NCBI RefSeq assembly: GCF_900142125.1
Contig: NZ_FQZT01000004.1
Coordinates: forward strand, 1 to 64,000
Length of the DNA stretch: 64,000 bases
DNA from: Malonomonas rubra DSM 5091
GTDB taxonomy: Bacteria > Desulfobacterota > Desulfuromonadia > Desulfuromonadales > Geopsychrobacteraceae
Direction of reading: 5' to 3'
How positions within the stretch are numbered: position 1 is the first letter of the stretch; each line of letters opens with the position of its first letter. Both the position numbers and the translations under genes were made by a program. The notes under the pieces were generated by a model, which saw only the letters and a list, made by a program, of their open reading frames with translations, was not told the DNA's origin and did no database searches. Positions 1-7,826 of this stretch are shown piece by piece.

Positions 1-78
1 ATGAACCTGGTTGGTTTGACCAAGAAGGCGATGCAGGATTCGAAGAAGTCGGTTGAGGCATCGAGCCTGCAGAAGTAA
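1..78 (+). CDS. C-terminal fragment of an unidentified protein
   Basis: An open frame runs from the first base to a TAA at 76-78 and gives 25 residues, ending in SSLQK. The ATG at position 1 may be an internal Met, because the upstream sequence is missing. The frame is directly followed by a strong hairpin terminator, as expected for the end of a real gene. The tail is Lys/Ser-rich and hydrophilic; the product cannot be identified from it. Confidence 0.4.
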   Translation: MNLVGLTKKAMQDSKKSVEASSLQK

Positions 79-104
79 GCGAAAACCTCTCGCTGCATTC
101 GAAT

Positions 105-139
105 GCGAAAAGGGCAACCAGAACGGTTGCCCTTTTCGC
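105..139. terminator. Bidirectional intrinsic terminator
   Basis: A perfect 15-bp inverted repeat (arms 105-119 and 125-139) encloses a 5-nt loop. The arms contain AAAAGGGCAACC and its complement, so a U-tract lies within the 3' arm in either direction. It separates the truncated plus-strand gene from the minus-strand SRPBCC gene that ends at 152 and can serve both. Confidence 0.85.
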
Positions 140-151
140 GTTGTGCTGCAT

Positions 152-604
152 TCAGCTGAACAGTTCTTGCAGCCTTTTTGAGCGATAGTCGAAGATTTCC
201 TCCAGCATCTGTTTGACTCGCAACTCGTGAACCAGCAGGCCGAATGGGCCGAACGGCAAACGGTAGCTGACCCTGTCGATCATCCGGGTCTGTTTTTCTC
301 CAGCCGGTTCCAGCAGGTGCTGGTGATGCCAGAGCCGATAGGGGCCAATCCGCTGTTCGTCGACAAAATATTCGCCGTCGCGGATATGCTTGATCTCGGT
401 CAGCCAGCGCCAGTTTCCGAATAACGGAATACGGATGCGGTACTCGATCATTAAACCGTTGTACATTCTGTCGGGCAGGTCACTGACGATCTGAAAATAT
501 AGCTCCGGTGGAGTCAGTTCATTCAGGTTGGCCGGGGTTGCCATGAAATCCCAGAGCTTTTCCTGACTGACATTGAGGATAATCTCCTTTTCGAGAAAAT
601 GCAT
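152..604 (-). CDS. SRPBCC-family ligand-binding protein
   Basis: The 150-residue protein has the START/Bet v1-like (SRPBCC) pattern: an N-terminal beta strand followed by VSQEKLWDFMATPANL, the central WRWLTEI strand, and a C-terminal amphipathic helix (about residues 125-149). This fold binds hydrophobic ligands in the cytoplasm. The start is set by AAGGAG eight bases upstream of the ATG. The gene is divergent from the DUF523/photolyase pair, and the shared spacer holds a repeat also found at the carH promoter, so it probably belongs to the light-response regulon. Related SRPBCC genes commonly accompany photolyase genes; the ligand is unknown. Confidence 0.75.
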   Translation of the reverse strand: MHFLEKEIILNVSQEKLWDFMATPANLNELTPPELYFQIVSDLPDRMYNGLMIEYRIRIPLFGNWRWLTEIKHIRDGEYFVDEQRIGPYRLWHHQHLLEPAGEKQTRMIDRVSYRLPFGPFGLLVHELRVKQMLEEIFDYRSKRLQELFS

Positions 605-708
605 GATGGTTTCTCCTTGCAGGCGAAGTAATGTGTATAATTATAACTGTTTTGGACAGGTAACCGCAAAGACAGATAGGTTTAATTTTAACAGCGAGGA
701 GCGCTGTC
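605..708. promoter_or_regulatory. Divergent promoter with CarH/LitR-like operator (647-659)
   Basis: The 104-bp spacer between the SRPBCC gene (minus) and the DUF523 gene (plus) contains CTGTTTTGGACAG at 647-659, an inverted repeat matching the element at 20413-20425 in front of carH at 9 of 13 positions. On the minus strand it lies between TTGCGG (-35 like) and a perfect TATAAT (-10) with an 18-bp gap, a spacing typical of MerR-type control. On the plus strand TTGGAC overlaps the repeat. Operator function is inferred. Confidence 0.55.
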
Positions 709-1662
709 ATGAATGATGAAAAAATCCGCTTGGGAATCAGCTCTTGCCTGCTGGGTCATGAAGTCCGCTTCGACGGCAGCCATAAGCGGGATCGCTTTCT
801 CACCGACACCCTCGGCAACTACGTGGAGTATGTTCCTGTCTGCCCCGAGGTTGAGGTCGGTCTGCCCACGCCGCGCGATGCCCTGCGACTGGTCGGTACC
901 CCTGCCAACCAGCGACTGGTGTTTGCCAAAAGTGGTGAAGATATCACCGAGCGGATGACGACCTGGGCCAAAAGGCGCGTGGCCGACCTGGAGAAGGAAG
1001 ACCTCTGTGGTTTTATCTTTAAATCGAAGTCACCCAGCAGCGGGATGGAGCGGGTCAAGCTCTACGATCACAACAAGGTGCCGAAAAATGTCGGCATCGG
1101 CCTGTTCGCCAAAGCCTTCATGGAGCACTTCCCCCTGCTGCCGGTCGAGGAAGAGGGCCGCCTGCACGATCCCGGGCTGCGAGAGAACTTTATCGAGGCG
1201 ATTTTCACCCTGAAACGCTGGCGCGAATCCTTGAGCGAAGGGAAAAGTGCTGGCAACCTGGTGGCGTTTCATAGCCGGCACAAGCTGCTGATCATGAGCC
1301 ACAGCACCGAGATCTACCGCCAACTCGGTAAACTGGTGGCGCAGGCCGGCACGCAGGAATTGGAAGAGCTGTACCGCCTTTACCTGGAGTTGCTGCAAAA
1401 AGCCCTGAAGCTGAAAACCACGGTACCGAAACAGGTGAACGTGTTGCACCATATTCTTGGTTATTTCAAGAAACCGCTCAGCGCCGATGAAAAGCAGGAG
1501 GCACTGGAAATCATCGAAAGATATCGTGCCAGCCAGGTTCCTCTCGTCGTTCCGATGACCTTGCTGAACCATTTCGTTCGCAAATATGAGCAACCTTATT
1601 TGCTCGAGCAGGTCTATCTCAACCCGCATCCAATCGAGTTGAAGCTGCGCAACCATGTCTGA
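709..1662 (+). CDS. DUF523 (TudS-like) and DUF1722 two-domain protein
   Basis: This 317-aa protein joins an N-terminal DUF523 domain (about 1-150) to a C-terminal DUF1722 domain (about 190-310, YbgA-like). The DUF523 part keeps three cysteines, C13 (SSCLLG), C45 (PVCPE) and C100 (EDLCGF). These match the three iron-sulfur ligands of the thiouracil desulfidase TudS, so a [4Fe-4S] desulfidase activity is plausible but unproven. GAGGAG precedes the ATG by eight bases. It overlaps the photolyase start by 8 bp and is surely co-translated, the same pairing as ybgA-phr in E. coli. Confidence 0.85.
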   Translation: MNDEKIRLGISSCLLGHEVRFDGSHKRDRFLTDTLGNYVEYVPVCPEVEVGLPTPRDALRLVGTPANQRLVFAKSGEDITERMTTWAKRRVADLEKEDLCGFIFKSKSPSSGMERVKLYDHNKVPKNVGIGLFAKAFMEHFPLLPVEEEGRLHDPGLRENFIEAIFTLKRWRESLSEGKSAGNLVAFHSRHKLLIMSHSTEIYRQLGKLVAQAGTQELEELYRLYLELLQKALKLKTTVPKQVNVLHHILGYFKKPLSADEKQEALEIIERYRASQVPLVVPMTLLNHFVRKYEQPYLLEQVYLNPHPIELKLRNHV

Positions 1663-3211
1663 AACCCCGGCAATCCGTCTCCGCCAGCTCAATGATGCTC
1701 CGCTGAATCAGAACGGCGAGTTCGTGCTTTATTGGATGACCGCTTTTCGTCGTCCGTTTTACAACTTTGCCCTGCAGCGGGCCTGTGAATGGAGTCAAAA
1801 TCTACGGAAGCCTCTGCTGATCCTCGAAGCTCTGCGCTGCGATTATCCCTATGCCAGTGACCGGCTGCATCGTTTCGTTCTGCAGGGGATGGCCGACAAC
1901 GCCGAACATTTTTCGGCCACGCCGGCTGGCTACTACCCCTACGTTGAAACCGCGAAAGGTGCCGGGAAAGGTTTACTTAAAGCGCTGGCAGAAAAGGCCT
2001 GTCTGGTTGTCGGTGATGATCATCCCGGGTTTTTCTATCCACAAATGCTGAGCGCTGCCGCGGAAAAGCTATCTGTCCAGTTCGACGTGGTCGACAGCAA
2101 CGGACTTTTGCCGCTTCGAGCGGCAGACAAGGCCTATCCAACCGCGTATGCGTTTCGCCGTTTCCTGCAAAAAAACCTGCCTGGTCACTTGTTCGAGTTT
2201 CCACTTCGCGACCCGGTGCAGGAGATCGAGCTCCCGTCTGCGCCGATTATTCCGACGGAAATGTTATTCCGCTGGCCGGAAGCAGGTCAAAATCTGCTTG
2301 CAGAAAATCAGCAGCTCAGCCAACTGCCGATCGATCACAGCGTCACCGTCTGTGATGAGTCTGGTGGTTGGCAGGAGGCGGAATTTTACCTCCGGCGATT
2401 TCTTGACGAGCGTCTGCCACACTACCTGCAACGCAGCGAACCGGACCGACAGGTTTCCAGCGAACTCTCTGCCTACCTGCACTTCGGCCATATTTCCAGC
2501 CATCAGGTCACGGCGGAGCTGTTTGCGCAGGAAGACTGGTCGATCGCCAAACTTGGCCCTGAAACCAAGGGCAAAAAGAGCGGCTGGTGGGGGTTGAGTG
2601 AATCCGCCGAGAGCTTCCTTGATGAGCTGGTCACCTGGCGGGAAGTCGGCTTTAACGGCGCCGTTTATCTTCCGGATTACGACCGTTATTCATCTTTGCC
2701 TGAGTGGGCGCGAGTCTCTCTTGCCAAGCACCGTAAGGATCCGCGTGCTTCCCTTTACAGTCTGGATCAGTTTGAGCGGGCACAGACCCATGATCCACTC
2801 TGGAACGCTGCGCAAAACCAGTTGCTGCAGGAAGGGAAAATCCAGAACTACCTGCGCATGCTGTGGGGAAAAAAGATTCTCGAATGGAGCCCGGATGCCG
2901 AAACCGCTTTGCAAACCATGCTTTACCTTAACGATAAATATGCCCTCGATGGCCGTGACCCGAACTCGGTCAGCGGTATTTTCTGGTGTTTCGGGCGCTA
3001 TGATCGGGCCTGGGGACCTGAACGTCCGATCTTTGGCAAGATCCGTTATATGAGCTCAGAGAATACGGCACGCAAGTTTTCAGTAAAGGGCTACCTGAGA
3101 AAATATGGCGGTGTTAAGACACAGGATGGTCAGCTCCAGCTTTTCGCCAATTTGAATGCGGCAGCTTTAGATGTCGCAGACAGTGCCCCCGCAAAACCTG
3201 ATCACAGCTAG
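1655..3211 (+). CDS. phr: Deoxyribodipyrimidine photolyase, class II-like
   Basis: The 518-aa flavoprotein repairs UV-induced cyclobutane pyrimidine dimers using visible or near-UV light. It has the N-terminal Rossmann antenna domain (about 20-150) and a C-terminal FAD-binding helical domain. The C-terminal signature around residues 390-480 (MLWGKKILEW, NDKYALDGRDPN, GRYDRAW, ERPIFGKIRYM) is that of class II CPD photolyases. It overlaps the DUF523-DUF1722 gene by 8 bp and shares its promoter with the candidate CarH operator. Length is normal and no key segment is missing. Assignment to the photolyase family is secure; the class is judged by motif only. Confidence 0.92.
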   Translation: MSETPAIRLRQLNDAPLNQNGEFVLYWMTAFRRPFYNFALQRACEWSQNLRKPLLILEALRCDYPYASDRLHRFVLQGMADNAEHFSATPAGYYPYVETAKGAGKGLLKALAEKACLVVGDDHPGFFYPQMLSAAAEKLSVQFDVVDSNGLLPLRAADKAYPTAYAFRRFLQKNLPGHLFEFPLRDPVQEIELPSAPIIPTEMLFRWPEAGQNLLAENQQLSQLPIDHSVTVCDESGGWQEAEFYLRRFLDERLPHYLQRSEPDRQVSSELSAYLHFGHISSHQVTAELFAQEDWSIAKLGPETKGKKSGWWGLSESAESFLDELVTWREVGFNGAVYLPDYDRYSSLPEWARVSLAKHRKDPRASLYSLDQFERAQTHDPLWNAAQNQLLQEGKIQNYLRMLWGKKILEWSPDAETALQTMLYLNDKYALDGRDPNSVSGIFWCFGRYDRAWGPERPIFGKIRYMSSENTARKFSVKGYLRKYGGVKTQDGQLQLFANLNAAALDVADSAPAKPDHS

Positions 3212-3267
3212 CAAAGACTTTGATAGTGCCGACAAGCGCTATCGCTTGCAGAAGCTTGAAGCGACTT

Positions 3268-3462
3268 CTAGCCTTGAAGATTTCCCTGCCGCTGGTACCA
3301 GAACGACAACAACAGGGTACCGACAACTGAGAATGGCAGCCAGACAGTGGCCGCGTAGTAAAGAGGGATATCGGTCACTGTGAGCACCATCATCAGCATC
3401 AGGACTGGGGGAACGTAGATCAGGCCGAAGAAGACTGAGAACATCCAGACAATATCTTTCAT
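3268..3462 (-). CDS. Small two-helix membrane protein
   Basis: The 64-aa protein consists almost entirely of two hydrophobic segments (about residues 5-28 and 35-54) with a short polar end (WYQRQGNLQG), so it should sit in the inner membrane. The start at 3462 is supported by GGGAGG seven bases upstream. An alternative frame from 3466 lacks hydrophobic character and is rejected. It is convergent with the photolyase, 56 bp away. No family was recognised. Confidence 0.6.
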   Translation of the reverse strand: MKDIVWMFSVFFGLIYVPPVLMLMMVLTVTDIPLYYAATVWLPFSVVGTLLLSFWYQRQGNLQG

Positions 3463-3872
3463 GCACGCCTCCCGAAAATAGAACGATGTTTGTTTTGTAG
3501 TTTAGTGCGGTCGTAGGGAATTGACAAGAAAAATATTATTTTAGTGCTGTGTGTCTTTTGCGCGTTGGCTTTGTATGTCAAAGTGAAAGTGTCAAGATTT
3601 GGAGATTGTTCAGACATTGACGAGATAGTTTGACACCTGCAGAGGCAATATGATCAAAACTGGTGATCAGATCGTCTTTGCTGGCTATCTCGATCTGGTT
3701 CTTCCTAAAAATCACAGCTCTTCCCGCCTCTTATTTGGGTGTTTCCCCTATCGACTGAGAAAAAACACCTATGCAGAGTATGCTATTAATAAATACTTCT
3801 CTACTTGACTGCTGTGGTATTTCTGTTAGCTTAAGACCATATTTGGTCAAATGTTCCAAGTGGGGGGCACCT
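3463..3872. other. Intergenic region with inverted repeats
   Basis: This 410-bp AT-richer spacer separates the divergent small membrane protein gene and the receiver-like gene. It contains a perfect inverted repeat GACCA-TATT-TGGTC (3835-3848) just upstream of the receiver gene, suited to a dimeric regulator. A distant GTGTCAA...TTGACAC pair lies in the middle. No further coding sequence or RNA gene was seen. Confidence 0.4.
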
Positions 3873-4271
3873 ATGGGGATGAGAATAAAACTTTATGAAA
3901 GAGACCCTGCACTGCTGAGGCTTATCAGAATAATTTTGGAACGTCGAGGGCATGATGTCGAAGTCTTCGAAGAACACTATAACTGTTGCACTCTCAGTAT
4001 TGATGGTGGCTGTACATGTCCTCCCGGTGAGACATGTGCTGATGCGGTCATTATCGACATGTCACCGCCCATCCTTGAAGTCATAAAGAAAATCAACATT
4101 CAAAAAGCGAAGGGCTGTAAATTGTTTGAGCAGAAAATAGCTGTTCTGAGCTCCTCTTTTACCGATTATCAAAAAGAAAAAATTCAGGATATGGGGCATA
4201 CCCCGATCAAAAAACCTTTCTCACTGTCCAAGATCGAAGAGTGGTTGCTGCCTGATAATGCTGAGGACTAA
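3873..4271 (+). CDS. Receiver-like response regulator domain with Cys-rich insertion
   Basis: A single receiver-like domain of about 132 residues. The N-terminal strand IKLYERDPALLRLIRIIL resembles the start of REC domains, the segment AVIIDMSPP carries the putative phospho-acceptor Asp, and IKKPFS matches the conserved Lys-Pro loop. Between strands 2 and 3 it has an unusual cysteine-rich insertion (NCCTLSIDGGCTCPPGETCAD, six Cys in about 20 residues) that could bind metal or sense redox state. I chose the ATG at 3873 because a purine-rich GTGGGGGG lies upstream; the open frame extends to 3771 but without a ribosome site. No output domain is present. Confidence 0.65.
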   Translation: MGMRIKLYERDPALLRLIRIILERRGHDVEVFEEHYNCCTLSIDGGCTCPPGETCADAVIIDMSPPILEVIKKINIQKAKGCKLFEQKIAVLSSSFTDYQKEKIQDMGHTPIKKPFSLSKIEEWLLPDNAED

Positions 4272-4512
4272 TCAGAGAGAAGCGGGCGAAAGTTCAGCGT
4301 CAGGAATTGGGCAGAGAACTGTAAAGGGTGGTTATTTTCCAGACAACTGAATAAAAATTTGCCGCCTGCAAGCTTTTCATCATCCTATCCGTTTTACCAT
4401 TTTCCAGTCTAACTTCCTTGAAATACTGAGCTGTAGAAATACGCTGCAGGTTATCTACAGAGTTGGCCCCAACTTTGCTGTTTAATCCCTCCAGAAGCAA
4501 AGGAGGTTCAAA

Positions 4513-4728
4513 ATGAAAGTCGCCCTCTACGAACATGCTCTCGATCAGGTCGCGATAAGGTACGCGGAACGTCTCAAGGCAAACCAAGTCAGCATGAGTG
4601 CAGGTGAGCTTGCCGAGTTGGTCGAAAAAAACTGGCCTAAAATCGTCGCTGAAGCGCTCACCATCTACCATCGTATTCTTGCCGCAGATAGCGAGCAGCT
4701 GCCTGCCCATCTGCAACCGGCTGCCTGA
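4513..4728 (+). CDS. Small soluble protein of unknown function
   Basis: The 71-aa product (MKVALYEHALDQVAIRYAER...) is helical and soluble, without signal peptide or membrane segment. It is strongly supported by AAAGGAGG seven bases before its ATG. The opposite strand holds an overlapping frame of 138 codons with no ribosome site, which I treat as a shadow. The 240-bp upstream region has no other gene. No family was recognised; the neighbouring pirin is convergent, 17 bp away. Confidence 0.65.
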   Translation: MKVALYEHALDQVAIRYAERLKANQVSMSAGELAELVEKNWPKIVAEALTIYHRILAADSEQLPAHLQPAA

Positions 4729-4745
4729 TCCCTCTGGGTGTGTCT

Positions 4746-5663
4746 TTACTCCGGTAATGGAATAAACTCGGTCTCGCCCGGTACTTCAGGGAAGTGCTTT
4801 TCCGTCCAGTCCTGCTTGGCCTTCTCGATCAGCTCTTTGCGGCTGGACACCAAGTTCCACCAGACAGTACGTTTGCCGAGCGGTGTGCCACCGATGATCA
4901 CCAGCCGGGTCGCCTCGAGCGCCCGCAACTCAACGTTACCTGTCTGATCAAAAAGTGCCATTTCATGTTGCTTGATACAGCTTCCCGCTTCTTTCACCTG
5001 GCCGGAGACAATGTAAACAGCCCGCTCTTCGATATCGTCCGGCAGAGAAACGATTCCTCCCTGTTCCATCTGCACCTCGACATACAAGGTCGGTGAGTGG
5101 GTTTTTACCGCCGATTTGACCCCGAACGCTTCACCGATCATCACCCGGATCTTGGCTTTTTCCAGCTCAACCTGCGGTAGAGAACGTTGGCTGTAATGGG
5201 TGAAGAAGGGTCTACACTCCTCATTTTCTTCCGGCAGGGCCAGCCACAATTGCAGTGCTTCCAGGGTATGTCCACTCAGGCGTAATTCAGGAGCAGTCCG
5301 TTCCGAATGAACGATCCCCCGTCCGGCCGTCATCCAGTTGATCTGGTTCGGCCTGATCGGCTGCACATGGCCGAGGCTGTCGCGGTGCAGAATTTCACCG
5401 GTGAAAACATAGGTCACGGTTGCCAGGCCGATATGCGGGTGAGGGCGGACATCGATCCCTTCTCCGGGGGGAAACAGAGCGGGGCCGAGGTGGTCGAAAA
5501 AGATGAAAGGCCCAACGTTTGCCAGTTCTTTACTCGGTAGGAAGCGGCGCACGGAGAAGCCGCCGAGATCACGCTCAACCGGTTCCAGCAACTGTTTTAT
5601 CGCTGTGCAATCGGGCAAAGGACATTGTTTGCACGAAGTTTCGTTGGCGATCAGATCACTCAT
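4746..5663 (-). CDS. Pirin-family protein
   Basis: This 305-aa bicupin is a pirin. The N-terminal cupin (about 35-160) holds the metal ligands in RPHPHIGLATVTYVF, HRDSLG and GRGIVHSE; the C-terminal cupin (about 190-300) ends with VIIGGTPLGKRTVWWNLV. Pirins are non-haem iron proteins, in bacteria reported as quercetinase-like or as enzyme regulators; the role here is unknown. A Cys-containing extension (CKQCPLPDC) precedes the usual pirin start and could add a metal or redox site. The ATG at 5663 has AAAGG upstream at good distance; a GTG at 5672 is less likely. Confidence 0.88.
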   Translation of the reverse strand: MSDLIANETSCKQCPLPDCTAIKQLLEPVERDLGGFSVRRFLPSKELANVGPFIFFDHLGPALFPPGEGIDVRPHPHIGLATVTYVFTGEILHRDSLGHVQPIRPNQINWMTAGRGIVHSERTAPELRLSGHTLEALQLWLALPEENEECRPFFTHYSQRSLPQVELEKAKIRVMIGEAFGVKSAVKTHSPTLYVEVQMEQGGIVSLPDDIEERAVYIVSGQVKEAGSCIKQHEMALFDQTGNVELRALEATRLVIIGGTPLGKRTVWWNLVSSRKELIEKAKQDWTEKHFPEVPGETEFIPLPE

Positions 5664-5796
5664 CTTTTCCACCTTTCAGTTAGGCATTTTCAGCGTCAGG
5701 TTCCGTGTCAGATGGAGCAAAATCTCTTGATGATGAAAATCGAACAGAAATTGTTAGAATTTAAACTTGCCATGGCACTGTCACAAGGAGTCTATC

Positions 5797-5922
5797 ATGA
5801 AATTATTCGGCAGTTAGCCGCTTGGAGAGAGCGACTTGTCATGGTGCCGATGGCCTGAGCGTTTTCGCCTGACCCTATATCGCCAATCCCGGTTTGGTCG
5901 AGCGTCTAAAGGAGAGCTGAGC
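5797..5922 (+). pseudogene. Possible vestigial ORF upstream of the serine hydrolase
   Basis: AAGGAG precedes an ATG at 5797 that reads MKLFGS and then meets TAG at 5815. The same frame is afterwards open without a break into the downstream serine hydrolase gene. A good ribosome site on a six-codon frame suggests either a decayed gene or a leader peptide. The surviving residues are too few to name a family; MKLFGS resembles the start of some glutathione S-transferases, but that is a weak hint only. Confidence 0.25.
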
Positions 5923-7239
5923 ATGTTGACCTTGAAAACAAGAATTTCCCTGCTGCTCTTAATCGGGCTGCTGCTTTACGGTTTTGCCTGGGCGACGCCG
6001 TCAGCACCGTTGAGCGCTGAAGATTCCGACCCCCGAAAGCTTGGTTGGATGACTGGCTCGCCGCCAGCGGCCGATAAACTGGTCATGCAGCCGGATTCCA
6101 ATTTCTTCAGCTTCCCCAAATTGCGTTGGACGGTTTGCCATATTCGCGAGCTGATGCCGACCAAGCAGGTCAGCCGTGGCATTGGTCCGGTGATTCCCCT
6201 GCCATACAAATACGATGCGGGCATCGATATCCTCAGCTTCCTGCCGCTCGGGGCCAGCGAGCCGATGACCTGGGCGGAGTCGCTGGCCGAAAATTATACC
6301 GACGGCATGCTCATCATCCATAAGGGGAAGATTGTCTACGAACGCTATTTCGGCTGCCTTAACGAGGACGGAAAACATGCGGCAATGTCGATGACTAAAT
6401 CGATGACCGGGCTGCTGGCTGAAATTCTGGTCGTTGAGGGGGTGCTCGATGAGCAGGCCAAGGCCGCTTCGATTGTTCCGGAGTTGGCCAGCAGCGCTTT
6501 CGGTAGCGCGACGGTGCGCCAGGTGATGGATATGACCACGGCCCTAGACTACAGCGAAGACTACGCTGACCCACAGGCTGATATCTGGGCCTATTCCAAG
6601 GCAGCCAACCCGCTGCCTAAGCCTTTGGGATACAGCGGCCCGAACGGCTATTTCGAGTACCTGCAGACTGTTAAGCAACAGGGGGAACACGGAGAAAAGT
6701 TCGGTTATAAAACCATCAACACCGACGCCCTCGGCTGGATCATTTCGCGCATCACCGGTAAAAATCTTGCCGAACTGTTTTCAGAGCGGATCTGGAGTCA
6801 TCTCGGCGCTGAGCAGGATGCATACCTGACGGTCGACGCCAAAGGTACAGCCTTCGCGGGTGGCGGACTGTCAGCCGGGCTGCGTGATCTCGGGCGTATC
6901 GGCCTGCTGTTGCTTAATGATGGCGTAATCAACGGAACGCGACTGTTTCCAAAAGAGGTCGTGACCAGGATTCGGGCTGGTGGCGATAAGAACGCCTTCG
7001 CCAAGGCCGGTTACAAAACCCTGCCCGGAGGCAGCTATCGCAGCATGTGGTGGGTATTTCACAACCAGCACGGCTCCTATGCCGCGCGCGGTGTGCACGG
7101 GCAGACGATCTATATCGACCCAACGGCCGAGATGGTGATCGTCAGGTTCGCTTCTTACCCATCGGCAAAAAACGCAAAAATCGATCCGACCTCGCTACCG
7201 GCCTACCAGGCCGTTGCTGAATATTTGCTGAAGAAATAG
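5923..7239 (+). CDS. Serine hydrolase of the beta-lactamase/EstB/NylB superfamily
   Basis: The 438-aa protein begins with a signal peptide (about 1-24, LLLLIGLLLYGFAWA), so it is exported. The catalytic domain shows the S-x-x-K motif in AMSMTKSMTG, a Tyr-containing second motif in GYKTINTDALGW, and a His-Gly third motif (GVHGQTIYIDP). This arrangement is closest to the 6-aminohexanoate-dimer hydrolase/EstB group rather than clinical beta-lactamases, so esterase or amidase activity is more likely than drug resistance. The start is the ATG with AAAGGAG about eight bases upstream; the frame is open further 5' but without a better site. Substrate unknown. Confidence 0.85.
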   Translation: MLTLKTRISLLLLIGLLLYGFAWATPSAPLSAEDSDPRKLGWMTGSPPAADKLVMQPDSNFFSFPKLRWTVCHIRELMPTKQVSRGIGPVIPLPYKYDAGIDILSFLPLGASEPMTWAESLAENYTDGMLIIHKGKIVYERYFGCLNEDGKHAAMSMTKSMTGLLAEILVVEGVLDEQAKAASIVPELASSAFGSATVRQVMDMTTALDYSEDYADPQADIWAYSKAANPLPKPLGYSGPNGYFEYLQTVKQQGEHGEKFGYKTINTDALGWIISRITGKNLAELFSERIWSHLGAEQDAYLTVDAKGTAFAGGGLSAGLRDLGRIGLLLLNDGVINGTRLFPKEVVTRIRAGGDKNAFAKAGYKTLPGGSYRSMWWVFHNQHGSYAARGVHGQTIYIDPTAEMVIVRFASYPSAKNAKIDPTSLPAYQAVAEYLLKK

Positions 7240-7271
7240 ATACTGAATCTGCAGCCCAGCGGCGTAGCTGA

Positions 7272-7826
7272 TCAGCCTCCCAGGATTCGATCGCGGAAAC
7301 TCTCGCTGATGGGGGATGGGCCGATCCAGAGGCCGAAATATGCGACAGCAAAGTCATGCCCGGCAACGCTACCGAGTCGCTCGCCGTTGAGTCTCAACTC
7401 TGTGCCGATGCCCGGGTGATAAACCAAACTATAGCGGTCGCCAGGGCTGATATCGCGGAAAAATTGGTAGAACCGGTCCAGCCGTTCGGCGAGAGCCTGG
7501 TACTTGCTTGGCTGCAGATTATTCCGCAGCAACTCATCTGAAGAGCTGGAAAAATCGTCTGCTTTAAAGTTACGCAGGTAGGAAATTTCCAGCAATTTTG
7601 GCACGTCTTCCTCCCAGCGCGAGGTGGCTTGCCCCTCCGGCAGGTAAAAAGCACCGACATAGACATCGAAAAAAACCGCCCAGGTCAGCAGCGCCGTGCC
7701 GGTTAGTTGCAACTCGGTGTCGACCACCTTGCGCTGCTGCTCAAAATTCACTCCTTCTATCTCGACCTTGGAGAAACCGGCAGCAGGGAGGATCAGCAAA
7801 ATAAACAGAACGAGAACTTTACGCAT
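7272..7826 (-). CDS. Chalcone isomerase-like exported protein
   Basis: The 184-aa protein has an N-terminal signal peptide (about 1-19, LVLFILLILPAAGFS) and a chalcone-isomerase-like fold: VEIEGVNFEQQRKV, LTGTALLTWAVFFDVYVGAFYL and the C-terminal SVAGHDFAVAYFGLWIGPSPIS. Bacterial members lack demonstrated flavonoid activity and probably bind fatty acids in the periplasm. It is the last gene of the 15-gene operon and overlaps DUF2878 by 8 bp. The ATG at 7826 is chosen over 7862 because it begins the signal peptide and has AAAGG upstream. In other proteobacteria this family co-occurs with CFA-type synthases. Confidence 0.82.
   Translation of the reverse strand: MRKVLVLFILLILPAAGFSKVEIEGVNFEQQRKVVDTELQLTGTALLTWAVFFDVYVGAFYLPEGQATSRWEEDVPKLLEISYLRNFKADDFSSSSDELLRNNLQPSKYQALAERLDRFYQFFRDISPGDRYSLVYHPGIGTELRLNGERLGSVAGHDFAVAYFGLWIGPSPISESFRDRILGG

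Noticed and set aside
4300-4716. 138-codon frame on the minus strand overlapping the 71-aa gene
   Set aside because: No ribosome site and unlikely composition; the plus-strand gene has AAAGGAGG at perfect distance.
5923-7239. Antibiotic-resistance beta-lactamase
   Set aside because: Motifs and length fit EstB/NylB-type serine hydrolases; no resistance context or regulator.
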